A stretch of 53,600 bases of DNA, taken from the NCBI GenBank assembly GCA_964389475.1, contig CAYMFD010000014.1, forward strand, positions 1 through 53,600. The letters are read 5' to 3'. Numbering within the stretch: the first letter of the stretch is position 1; each line of letters begins with the position of its first letter. Below, piece after piece: positions 26,649 through 35,435 of this stretch. The position numbers and the translations under genes are program-made. The notes beneath the pieces are model-generated. The model worked only from the letters and a program-made list of their open reading frames with translations. It searched no databases and was not told the DNA's origin. This stretch comes from CAYMFD01 sp964389475 (lineage in GTDB: Bacteria; Bacteroidota; Bacteroidia; Chitinophagales; Saprospiraceae).

Positions 26649-26699
26649 TGTAGAAGTATAAACTACTGATTATCATTATTTGATGAAAAATCATACTAC

Positions 26700-28955
26700 A
26701 TGAACCGATATCTTACTACCGCTTTAGCTATTGTAGCTTTTTTTGCCCACGGACTCCTCGCTGCTAGCGAACCCTGCATCGACGATGATGCTGCCGCTGC
26801 CGCTTGGGGGATTTATTGTCCAGGAGATAAGCACGTGTCCTGCACGGCCAATCTCAATGACCTAGGCCAGTTTGGGTGGGCATATGTACACGATTACAGT
26901 GGTACGCATTATCTATACAACCCTACAGTATCTCATCATCTGACCAATTGTAGTACCGGGTATATTACTAGAACTTGGACCGCTTACAACCCATATAGCG
27001 GTACCCATCATAGTTGTACACAGACCATCCATGTAGGAGGTGGCCAGTACACTTCTTTTGGCGAAGACAATATCAATTGGCCACAGACCCCTGTGCAGCT
27101 TGAGGGCTGTAGTCCCAATGTCAATCCATATGGGACAGATACGCTACTAGCGCCACCGACTTGGGATCACGTAACTTGCAGCCAGGTGGGTGTGTCGTAC
27201 ACCGATAATGTATTTACGGTCAACAATGATTGTCGCAAGATCATCCGTACATGGAAGGTCGTCGACTGGTGCCAGCATGACCCCTATACGGGTGCCGGGA
27301 AGTGGACTTTTGACCAGACCATCAAGGTGGTCAATGGGGACGTACCTAGCTATAGCTGTCCTGACGATGTGACGATATCTAGCCTTAACTGCCGAGATGC
27401 GTACGTCACTGTGCCTGCACTTGTAGTCGATCCGTCATCATGTGGTGGTTACTATACCGTGACCAACAACAGTCCATATGCGGATAGTAACGGTGCAGAC
27501 CTGTCAGGTACCTATCCAGTAGGTAAGCATAAGGTCAAACTGATCGTTAATTATGGCTGTGGTCATAAACGTAACTGTCATGTCGAGATCACCGTGGATG
27601 ATAATAAGGCCCCCACGCCTTACTGCTATCATACCCTGACGACAGCGCTGATGCCTGTAGATACAGATACGGACGGACTAGTTGATGATGGCATGGTTGA
27701 GATATGGGCTGAGGATCTAGATAGAGGTTCGTTTGCTAATTGTTCTGGTGGTCCAGTACAGTTTAGCTTTTCGAGCGATGTAGATGATAAGAGTCGCATG
27801 TTCTCTTGTGCTCATGTCGGCCTCAACCAGGTGGATATGTGGGTGACGGATCATCGTGGCAATCAGGCATACTGCACCGTCAACCTAGAGGTACAGAACA
27901 ATAATGCAAACATACCTGACTGCGAGCCGAGGAGCTACAATCGTGTGGCTAGCACGCCGCTGGCACTATCTGGTAGAGTGATGCTACCTAACCAAGATCC
28001 AGTGGCTGAGGCGCAACTGCTGTTATTAGACATGGATACTTGGGTGCCTAGGTATCGTATAGATAGTACCTATACATTGACCATAGACTCAGTCATTAAC
28101 CCTGATGGCGCTATGTTTTATGTCCACAATGCAGAGTTGCAGGTAGATAGCGTGCTCGTACGACCCACGGAGCACCCACAGCGTATGATCTCCGCAACGA
28201 CGAGTGGCACATTCGGACTAGATAGCGTGATGGCAACATCATCTAACTATATGGTCAAGGGACTGACGGCTAGTGTCGATTATGACTTTAGTATCAATGA
28301 CGCATATGTGCTGCTATCGCACCTAGTAGGATTAGAAAGGTTTAAGTCGCCATACCAGTATATGGCAGCGGATATAAACCGTGATCAAGTGATTGACCTG
28401 ACGGACTTTAGACTGCTTTTCCAGTACGTGCAAGAGGGTCAGGACTATCCGTATATAGGTGATGTGGTCATGGTAGATGCGAGTTATGCATGGGCTCAAG
28501 CCAGTGATGCACTGACGTACTGTCCTGATGAGATCGACGTAATCACTGAGCAGAGTGATGTTACTGATCAGATGTGGTATGCTGTACAGATAGGTCGACT
28601 CGGGTCCACGCCGGGTGATAGGTTAGGACTTGCAGCTCGACTAAATAGTATTGGTTTAGGTATAGATGAGGAAGCCGAGCTACGATCACTGATCCAGCCT
28701 ACCTCTAGTGTCAATGTTTATCCTAATCCCTTTGCGGATGACCTGCAGCTAGCGGTTACCTCGCCTGCTGAGGGTCCCGTAGTAGTCAACCTCTACGCCG
28801 TTGATGGTAGATTATTGACGACGCATCGCAGTAATGTGACGGAGGGTACTCACGTGCTAGATCTTAGTATAAATAGTGATTACAGCGGCCTAGTTATATA
28901 CGAGGTCCAGGTGGCAGAGCATGTCTACACAGGCAAACTACTCCGCGTACAGTAG
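26700..28955 (+). CDS. Large T9SS cargo with dockerin-like module
   Basis: A 751-residue exported protein. After the signal peptide (about 1-22) comes a Cys- and aromatic-rich region (about 25-220) with repeated YSGTHxxY and RTWxxxN units, then HYR/Ig-like strand modules (about 220-400), a calcium-loop dockerin-like segment (YMAADINRDQVIDLTDFRLL, about 560-580), and a type IX sorting domain at the end (VNVYPNPFADDLQLAV to KLLRVQ). The repeated Cys pairs suggest disulphide cross-links outside the cell. Function is unknown; adhesion or matrix roles are usual for such architectures. Confidence 0.85.
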   Translation: MNRYLTTALAIVAFFAHGLLAASEPCIDDDAAAAAWGIYCPGDKHVSCTANLNDLGQFGWAYVHDYSGTHYLYNPTVSHHLTNCSTGYITRTWTAYNPYSGTHHSCTQTIHVGGGQYTSFGEDNINWPQTPVQLEGCSPNVNPYGTDTLLAPPTWDHVTCSQVGVSYTDNVFTVNNDCRKIIRTWKVVDWCQHDPYTGAGKWTFDQTIKVVNGDVPSYSCPDDVTISSLNCRDAYVTVPALVVDPSSCGGYYTVTNNSPYADSNGADLSGTYPVGKHKVKLIVNYGCGHKRNCHVEITVDDNKAPTPYCYHTLTTALMPVDTDTDGLVDDGMVEIWAEDLDRGSFANCSGGPVQFSFSSDVDDKSRMFSCAHVGLNQVDMWVTDHRGNQAYCTVNLEVQNNNANIPDCEPRSYNRVASTPLALSGRVMLPNQDPVAEAQLLLLDMDTWVPRYRIDSTYTLTIDSVINPDGAMFYVHNAELQVDSVLVRPTEHPQRMISATTSGTFGLDSVMATSSNYMVKGLTASVDYDFSINDAYVLLSHLVGLERFKSPYQYMAADINRDQVIDLTDFRLLFQYVQEGQDYPYIGDVVMVDASYAWAQASDALTYCPDEIDVITEQSDVTDQMWYAVQIGRLGSTPGDRLGLAARLNSIGLGIDEEAELRSLIQPTSSVNVYPNPFADDLQLAVTSPAEGPVVVNLYAVDGRLLTTHRSNVTEGTHVLDLSINSDYSGLVIYEVQVAEHVYTGKLLRVQ

Positions 28956-29055
28956 TAATTTGAATTTGGCTAGAATAACATAAGCCAGCATAGTACAGCC
29001 GCTACAACCAACCTGGTAAGAACAGTGTGATGTAGCGTTAATGTAGAAGACACTC

Positions 29056-29085
29056 AAGCCTCCTAGTTGAAGAACTAGGAGGCTT
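29056..29085 (+). terminator. Intrinsic terminator
   Basis: A perfect 13-bp stem (29056-29068 with 29073-29085) has a GAAG loop and ends in T4. It is about 100 nt past the stop of the dockerin-containing gene. Confidence 0.85.
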
Positions 29086-29220
29086 TTCTATACCTAAAAG
29101 GATGAAGGTTCGTGACCGAGGCAGGTATCGTGGTGCACTCTCGTTGATGCATGCTTAATCACTGGGCGGATAGCGGTGATTATTATTACTTTGTGCCTCT
29201 GGTACCAACACAGCTTAGGG

Positions 29221-29901
29221 ATGTTTGCAGATAAGGTAATTGACTTCTACACAGACATGGATCGCAACTGGTCTTTACCAGGCGGCTTCGAGCTGATAGA
29301 TCCATTCGCAGATGCAGAAGTGATTGATGTTTTTTCTAAGTTTTACAAGAAGTATTTTTCTCAAGATCGAGAGCGAGTCTTTCTACTAGGTATTAATCCT
29401 GGTCGAAAAGGGGCGGGCATTACGGGTATTCCTTTCACAGATCCAGTCGTCTTGCAGGATGTATGTGGCATCGATAATTCATTTGATAAGAAGCACGAAT
29501 TGTCGGCGATCTTTATCCACGAACTGGTTATGGGCTACGGAGGATATGAGGCATTCTACAGTCACTTTTATATCAATAGCGTCTGTCCACTCGGCTTTAT
29601 CAAGGAAGGTAAGAATGCCAACTACTATGACGATCGTGACCTGCTCAAGGCAGTTGAGCCGCACATAGTCGAGGGTATCAGTAAGCAGCTAGATTTTGGC
29701 TGTAGCCGAAAAGCTATGGTGAGCATAGGTAAGGGGCAGAACTACAAATACCTCAAGGCACTCAACGATAGATATGGCTGGTGTGAAGAGGTGCTGGCCA
29801 TACCACATCCGCGATGGGTGATGCAGTATCGCAGAAAGTCCAAAGACGAGCACCTCGCCAGATGTGTGGAGACGTTGGGTGGTTTAGTACAAGATAAGTA
29901 A
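29221..29901 (+). CDS. SMUG2-like uracil-DNA glycosylase family protein
   Basis: A 226-residue protein of the uracil-DNA glycosylase superfamily, close to SMUG2 (DUF4918). The first motif is LLGINPGRKGAGITGIPFTDP (partly shown) and the second, DNA-intercalating motif is AIPHPRWVMQYRR. These remove uracil or oxidised bases from DNA in base-excision repair. The frame is open to 29176, but similarity begins at MFADKVIDFY, so the ATG at 29221 is preferred. It is a single gene. Confidence 0.88.
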   Translation: MFADKVIDFYTDMDRNWSLPGGFELIDPFADAEVIDVFSKFYKKYFSQDRERVFLLGINPGRKGAGITGIPFTDPVVLQDVCGIDNSFDKKHELSAIFIHELVMGYGGYEAFYSHFYINSVCPLGFIKEGKNANYYDDRDLLKAVEPHIVEGISKQLDFGCSRKAMVSIGKGQNYKYLKALNDRYGWCEEVLAIPHPRWVMQYRRKSKDEHLARCVETLGGLVQDK

Positions 29902-30013
29902 GTGGATTTTTGTAATGGGTTATAATAAAGGTAGTTAGATGTATATACGGTATATTGTAAATATACAACTAATAGTAAAGCTATCACGCCACACCCATAA
30001 CCGGGACTCCTCG

Positions 30014-30021
30014 TACCTTTG
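30014..30021 (+). promoter_or_regulatory. TAnnTTTG -7 element of thiL
   Basis: TACCTTTG matches the consensus exactly and is 5 nt before the ATG at 30027, which predicts a nearly leaderless message. Confidence 0.65.
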
Positions 30022-30026
30022 CACTC

Positions 30027-31222
30027 ATGAATGAAACACCTCAGCTCACAGATGTTAACCAATTAGGAGAGTTTGGTCTTATCGATCACCTTACTGGCGG
30101 TGTACACCCGCAGCAAAAGTCGACAGTAAAGGGTATCGGTGATGATGCCGCAGTGATCCGTGTAAGTGATAAGGAGAGCATGGTCGTAAGTACCGATATG
30201 CTCGTAGAAGGCATACACTTCGATCTTACCTACTCACCACTCAAGCACCTAGGCTACAAGGCAGTTATCGTCAATCTCTCTGATATTTATGCGATGAATG
30301 TCGTGCCGACGCAGATTACGGTGTCTATAGCTATATCGAGTAAGTATACGGTCGAGGCGCTGACAGAGCTGTATGAGGGTATCCATCTCGCCTGTAAGTT
30401 GTACAACGTTGACCTTGTGGGCGGAGACACTACCTCTAGCCCCAAGGGTATGGTGATAAGCGTCACGGCAATGGGTCAGGCACCTACCGAGGATATCGTC
30501 TACCGATCTACTGCTAGCAAGGGCGACATACTATGCGTGACGGGGAGCCTGGGAGCTGCCTACCTCGGCCTCCAGTTACTAGAGCGAGAGAAGCAGGTAT
30601 TTATGGCAGACCCCAATATGAAGCCCGAGATAGAGGATCGCCAGCACCTCGTCGAACGACTCCTCAAGCCTGAGGCACGCAAGGATAGTATCGCCTACTT
30701 CGCCAAGGAGAAGTTTAAGCCGACCAGCATGATCGATATATCGGACGGCCTGGCCTCAGAAGTACACCACCTTTGCCGACAGTCGGGTCTAGGGGCCTAT
30801 GTCGAAGAGGGTAAGGTGCCGATCCACCCTGATACGCAAGAGGTAGCTATTAACTTCAAGATAGATCCTATAACTTGTGCCCTCCACGGCGGAGAGGACT
30901 ACGAGTTACTCTTTACGATTGCCGAGCGAGACCTAGAGAAGATCCGCTATATGCCAGATGTCTTTATCATAGGAGAGATGATCNNNNNNNNNNNNNNNNN
31001 NNNNNNNNNNNNNNNNNNNNNNNNNNNNNNNNNNNNNNNNNNNNNNNNNNNNNNNNNNNNNNNNNNNNNNNNNNNNNNNNNNNAGACCTAGAGAAGATCC
31101 GCTATATGCCAGATGTCTTTATCATAGGAGAGATGATCTCTGCTCGAGACGGTGTCAAGCTGCATACTACGGGTGGTAATATCCACGAGATACCATCGCA
31201 GGGGTATGAGCATTTGGTGTAG
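30027..31222 (+). CDS. thiL: Thiamine-monophosphate kinase (split by assembly gap)
   Basis: ThiL phosphorylates thiamine monophosphate to the active cofactor. Family motifs are VKGIGDDAAVI (about 32-42), VSTDMLVEGIHFDL, GGDTTSSPKG, VTGSLGAAYLGL, MIDISDGLASEVHH and HGGEDYELLFTI. The coding sequence is interrupted by 100 Ns (30984-31083); identical 55-bp sequences lie on both sides. Reading straight from 30983 to 31139 restores one frame of 346 residues ending GYEHLV, the usual length. The 3' end is duplicated downstream at 34108-34215, beyond the 920-residue gene. Confidence 0.92.
30929..30983 (+). repeat. 55-bp direct repeat flanking the gap, left copy
   Basis: Identical to 31084-31138. It codes for the same stretch of ThiL and is best read as overlapping contig ends. 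Confidence 0.95.
30984..31083. other. Assembly gap, exactly 100 N
   Basis: A run of exactly 100 unknown bases, the conventional length for a scaffold gap of unknown size. It falls inside thiL and, taken at face value, breaks the frame. Confidence 0.98.
31084..31138 (+). repeat. 55-bp direct repeat flanking the gap, right copy
   Basis: Identical to 30929-30983. Confidence 0.95.
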
Positions 31223-31334
31223 TCCGTGGTGTATCATGTGACTCTTACCTTTTTACTAAACTAATGATTAGCACTGTTGGTGGCCAAGAGATAATTAAAA
31301 GTCCGTTACCACGGTATTATTTGATTTCGCTTAT

Positions 31335-34097
31335 ATGAAGATATTCACTTGGATTTTCTATTTATTGCCGCTTTATACAGCAGCCCAAAATTCATCATTA
31401 GTCCTGCAGAATGAGCAGCCCTGCTATATTGTACCCACGCTAGTAGAAGACAAGTACATGCTTGCAGATGAAGGGGGAAGGATTATAGATAGTATTGCCC
31501 GGGGCAATCTACGGATGTCTCGAGGTCATCGCTATTATTCTGACTTAGATTCACTTGGCGTGTTGCACTACTATAATTGTAGGGGCAGAGAATTTTTCAG
31601 TATTGACTACAAGGCTGACCATTCACTTAACCCGATTACGAATACCAACTTTTTAGTCATATACGATGGTAAAAGGAAGATAACGAAGGTGCAACATAGC
31701 CTATTCCCTAATCAGAGTATTGCTATGGAAGACGAAGGGTGCAAAGTGTATGGATGGAAAGGCAATATTGTTATTTTCCACCAAGACAGGGTGTCTATTC
31801 TTGATTATATGTTGGATACCCTTGCGGTTCATTCTGAAGTCAAGTCTTTGAATGTTGAAAAGAACTTTCTTGGAATAAAGGGCTTTAGTGCAGATCAATA
31901 TCGAATTTACTCAGATTATCTGTCAGAAAAGTTGTGTTTCGTGACAGAAATGCCCGATAAAACGGATCTTGTCTATGATAGTTCGTTCATTTATTGTTTT
32001 GATGGTCAAGAACTTCACAAGAAGGTAAGCCACAACTTTGACAAAGTCACGGTGATGAGCGACTCCATAATTTTAGGATATTTTGACTATGCCCCTAATC
32101 TACAATATAATGATGGTCCCAGAGGCTTTACGTCCATTTTTGATTCGGATCTTATAGAAATATTGAGGGTCAAGGGCTTGGTATATTCAGTGAGATTTAA
32201 TCAGGGAGGAGGTGAAAATCATTTGATCTTGACTTTTAATAACGCTTACTTGCTACGTGAGAATCATGACAATTATGAGCTTTTAAAGAAACTACCCAAC
32301 TACATCGACAATACTTGGGATCTAGACCTGAATGGTAACTTGGTTGTAAATGAAAGAACTGTCTTGTTACCGACAGGAGATACAGTAGCGACGTTTGAGT
32401 TAACTCTGGGTACTATGCAAGTCTCGAAGGCTTTTAATCTTTCTACAAATGATTGGCCAATTGCTTTTGATTACTGTGACGATGGGACCGTCGTATATGA
32501 TAGAGAGTATAAAATAATCGAGGAGTTTCGAGATCGTGGTATTAAGCAACCTTTGCACGAGGATATTGGACTTATTGTGTCGGCATCAATGTTGTGGGGC
32601 GATGATCCTAACTACAATGAGTTTCTACATCTCCCAAACGGAGAGATAATTCATAAAGCTAAAAGAATAAAAATCTTAGGTACAGAGGCTGGAAAGCACT
32701 TGTGTGAGACTGAAGATGGAATAATCTCTGTAGATCCAGCGACACTTGAAGTGAGTGAAGCACGATTTTTTACTACTAGATTGAGAGCTTCTAAGCTCAT
32801 CAATAGAATTGACTGTGAGTCCTTGGTGAGTAGGGACTTGTCTAAGGATGAGCATTTTTCTAATTGTCAGCAATTGTGTTACGATATTCGTAATGCAGAC
32901 AGTTCGGTTGACAGTTTTACTTATGTGTACCCAGCTTTAAAGAGAGGTGATAAAACTAATAGAGATACTCCTAGAGATTTTGCCAGAAAACTGGCTGTCT
33001 ACGATGATTATGGTGAAAACATATTACCTCCAGGTTTCGTTCCGGGGTTTTCGGATAGATTTTTCAGAGATAAGTCTTTTATTACAAGGTCGTTTTTTGG
33101 TGTTGCGAGTCTTACTAATTTTGACAGTGTTGGTTTAGTAGCTCATGATGGAAGTTGGCTGCATCGTCCCGTGAGGGGGAGGTTTTATAGATCGGGTGAG
33201 TATGTGCTACTTTATGATCTATCGGAGCTTACCGTGAAGGTCTACGACGGGGATGGAACTCTAAGGCTTTCTGGCCTTAGCAGTTTTAACAATTTTGGCT
33301 TGTCATCCAGTTCTTTTTCAGGCATCAATGCATTTACTAATCAATCTCTTGTCGGACGATTTGTAGCGTCTCCATCTTGGAAGCGCTGGTGGTTCTGTCT
33401 GCTTGCAATGAATAATGAACAACTTGTTGATTTCTTGACACGGGAGATTAAAATTCGTCAGCAATATGACCTGGTTGCCTCTGATTTGAGAACAGTACTC
33501 TATAAAAATGTCACTAAGGTATATGAGATTCATGGGTATACTTGGGTACAGTTTAAGAATGATGAATCAGATTATGTCACAGCCATTGATCCTAGGGATG
33601 AGGAGATTCTCAGAGTTGATGGATTATTTCAGAGACTAAGCAGAAAGGAATTTATTATATCAAATAATATGGGTTTCGAGGTTTTCACTGAAGAAGGTTT
33701 CAGTCTTTTGAGTGTTTCGGATGTTGATAGCATTCGTGTTGTTCATATTGGTATGAACTTGCTGGATGTAGTTATTAAAGGTGTGCGAAAATTCGGTGTT
33801 ATAGCCAATGAAGGCGGAAATAGGAAGTTTATTGAGACATCTATTTCACCTGATAGCTATGAGGTGATTCCTTTCAAAAGCGATAGATTTTTTATCCTTC
33901 GACGTGAAAGTTCTGATACGTACTATCGACTGATTGACAAGCTTACAGGAATAGAGTATTCGTGTCCATACGCTTTAAGCTCAAGTCGTAGAGTCTTGAA
34001 TGGAACTTTCGCTGCGCCAGAATGTATATTGGTTATAGATAGCGATGGCAGCGAATTCTTTTTCAGACCACGTGATCAGAAAGAATTTAGGTTGTGA
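31335..34097 (+). CDS. Large exported protein of unknown function
   Basis: A 920-residue protein with a signal peptide (MKIFTWIFYLLPLYTAA, cleavage near Ala-Gln) and a long body without membrane helices or a recognisable sorting domain. It is rich in short strand-like units ending in turns, for example KFGVIANEGGNRKF, which recall WG-type or propeller repeats, but no family is recognised. The DNA is visibly richer in A/T than its neighbours (20 G/C in 31861-31920 against 37 in 30541-30600). The gene lies between the 3' end of thiL and a second truncated thiL end, which points to recent acquisition. Confidence 0.8.
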   Translation: MKIFTWIFYLLPLYTAAQNSSLVLQNEQPCYIVPTLVEDKYMLADEGGRIIDSIARGNLRMSRGHRYYSDLDSLGVLHYYNCRGREFFSIDYKADHSLNPITNTNFLVIYDGKRKITKVQHSLFPNQSIAMEDEGCKVYGWKGNIVIFHQDRVSILDYMLDTLAVHSEVKSLNVEKNFLGIKGFSADQYRIYSDYLSEKLCFVTEMPDKTDLVYDSSFIYCFDGQELHKKVSHNFDKVTVMSDSIILGYFDYAPNLQYNDGPRGFTSIFDSDLIEILRVKGLVYSVRFNQGGGENHLILTFNNAYLLRENHDNYELLKKLPNYIDNTWDLDLNGNLVVNERTVLLPTGDTVATFELTLGTMQVSKAFNLSTNDWPIAFDYCDDGTVVYDREYKIIEEFRDRGIKQPLHEDIGLIVSASMLWGDDPNYNEFLHLPNGEIIHKAKRIKILGTEAGKHLCETEDGIISVDPATLEVSEARFFTTRLRASKLINRIDCESLVSRDLSKDEHFSNCQQLCYDIRNADSSVDSFTYVYPALKRGDKTNRDTPRDFARKLAVYDDYGENILPPGFVPGFSDRFFRDKSFITRSFFGVASLTNFDSVGLVAHDGSWLHRPVRGRFYRSGEYVLLYDLSELTVKVYDGDGTLRLSGLSSFNNFGLSSSSFSGINAFTNQSLVGRFVASPSWKRWWFCLLAMNNEQLVDFLTREIKIRQQYDLVASDLRTVLYKNVTKVYEIHGYTWVQFKNDESDYVTAIDPRDEEILRVDGLFQRLSRKEFIISNNMGFEVFTEEGFSLLSVSDVDSIRVVHIGMNLLDVVIKGVRKFGVIANEGGNRKFIETSISPDSYEVIPFKSDRFFILRRESSDTYYRLIDKLTGIEYSCPYALSSSRRVLNGTFAAPECILVIDSDGSEFFFRPRDQKEFRL

Positions 34098-34107
34098 TGA
34101 CCTAGCT

Positions 34108-34215
34108 GTTATAATCGGAGAGATGATCTCTGCTCGAGACGGTGTCAAGCTGCATACCACAGGTGGCAATATCCACGAGATACCATCACAGGGGTATGAG
34201 CACTTTGATGAGTAA
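34108..34215 (+). pseudogene. Second copy of the thiL 3' end (remnant)
   Basis: This frame encodes VIIGEMISARDGVKLHTTGG and onward to GYEHFDE and a stop, the last 35 codons of a ThiL. Over the 31 codons shared with intact thiL the protein is identical, and all seven nucleotide differences are synonymous. The last codons differ (EHFDE against EHLV). It begins 10 nt after the stop of the 920-residue gene and has no start codon or upstream thiL sequence. Confidence 0.9.
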
Positions 34216-34222
34216 GCTAGAA

Positions 34223-35323
34223 TCAATCTACCAGATAATACCCCGTACTCCTACTACCAGCGTCGCCCTTACGCAGTATACCCTTGGCTACCAGATCATT
34301 GATGTCACGCAGTGCCGTATCTCTCGAGCACTTGCATATGCGAGACCACCTACTCGTAGTCATCTTGCCTTGATAATTGTCTAGTAGATTGTTTAGGACT
34401 TTTTGCTGCCTTGCAGATAGGACCGTCTGAGCATGACGCTGCCAGAACTCGCCGCGCCGAACGGCATCTTGTACGAGCTGATCAGCATTACGTACGGCTA
34501 CCAGTAGACAGTCGAGGTACCAAAGCATCCACTCTGTGATTATAAGGTCCCCATGCTGTGTCTGCTCCAGTATCTTGTAGTACTCTGATCGCCGTGCCAG
34601 TATCTCTGCCGATAAGCTGTAATATCGAAATGGGGACTGCTCTGCCTTGGCCAGGTAGTAGTCCGAGATAGCACGAGCTATGCGGCCATTACCATCATCG
34701 AAAGGGTGTATCGTCAAGAACCATAGGTGAGCTATGCCTGAGAATAGTACATAGTCCTTAACCGTACTAGGCGGCAGGTCGTACTGTAAGAAGTGGTCCA
34801 TTTCCTGTAAAACTATGGATGACGGTGGTGCTTCAAAGTGTACTCGCTGCTTATTCATAGGGCCCGATACTACTTGCATAGGTCCACCTACCTCTCCTCT
34901 GTACTCGCCTACACTTATACGCTGCATACCACTCCTACCAGACGGGAATAAAGCACTGTGCCATCCATATAGTCTATCGTGAGTCAGGGGATCATTGTAG
35001 TTATTGGTCGCATCTACGAGCATCTCTACCATGCCGTCTACATCTCTATCTGAGTGGACGAGTCCTCCCACATCTACACCTAGTCGACGTGCTACAGACG
35101 ATCGTACTTGGTTGCGGTCCATATTGACATCTTCTATGGCTGAGGTAGTGATCGCATCTTCAGTAAAGGCATCTAGAGCGGATAGCTGCATGGCGTCAAA
35201 CCCTAACTGTGCTAGCCGACCATAGAGACGACCTTGTGCTTGTCGCACAGCACTGAGTGATGGCGTCACGGCTTCGTACTCCATCAGCATATTGGGCCAG
35301 GCTCGTTGTTGCCACAGATACAT
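34223..35323 (-). CDS. Fic family protein (DUF4172 type)
   Basis: A 366-residue Fic-domain protein. The active-site motif is HPFDDGNGRIARAI (about 205-218), whose His transfers AMP or a similar group onto a target hydroxyl. An N-terminal DUF4172-like helical region contains the segment TSAIEDVNMD, where other members have the inhibitory motif (S/T)xxxE(G/N); Gly/Asn is Asp here. The C-terminal part is a winged helix (SRDTALRDINDLVAKGILRK). The ATG at 35323 (MYLWQQRAWP) is chosen because family similarity begins there and a -7 element lies just upstream. Confidence 0.88.
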   Translation of the reverse strand: MYLWQQRAWPNMLMEYEAVTPSLSAVRQAQGRLYGRLAQLGFDAMQLSALDAFTEDAITTSAIEDVNMDRNQVRSSVARRLGVDVGGLVHSDRDVDGMVEMLVDATNNYNDPLTHDRLYGWHSALFPSGRSGMQRISVGEYRGEVGGPMQVVSGPMNKQRVHFEAPPSSIVLQEMDHFLQYDLPPSTVKDYVLFSGIAHLWFLTIHPFDDGNGRIARAISDYYLAKAEQSPFRYYSLSAEILARRSEYYKILEQTQHGDLIITEWMLWYLDCLLVAVRNADQLVQDAVRRGEFWQRHAQTVLSARQQKVLNNLLDNYQGKMTTSRWSRICKCSRDTALRDINDLVAKGILRKGDAGSRSTGYYLVD

Positions 35324-35341
35324 TCGCTGCAAGTTATGCAT

Positions 35342-35349
35342 CAAATGTA
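35342..35349 (-). promoter_or_regulatory. TAnnTTTG -7 element of the fic gene
   Basis: TACATTTG on the minus strand matches the consensus exactly, 18 nt before the ATG at 35323. It abuts a more upstream ATG at 35341, which would then lie before the expected transcription start. Confidence 0.55.
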
Positions 35350-35435
35350 TGCCTTTTACGCCGCAACTCCACTATCATTCATGCGATATCGCATATTTAC
35401 CGTATTATTTGCAGCAAATAAGCTTACCATTCGCC

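Larger units (their letters stand above)
26279..26699. other. Divergent regulatory region
   Basis: No gene is visible. The stretch holds the promoter of the transglycosylase gene, an AT-rich centre, a long inverted repeat and the promoter of the dockerin protein gene. Confidence 0.7.

Noticed and set aside
30875..31222. thiL as a frameshifted pseudogene or two genes
   Set aside because: The break is produced by the 100-N gap and the duplicated 55-bp ends; merging them restores one frame.
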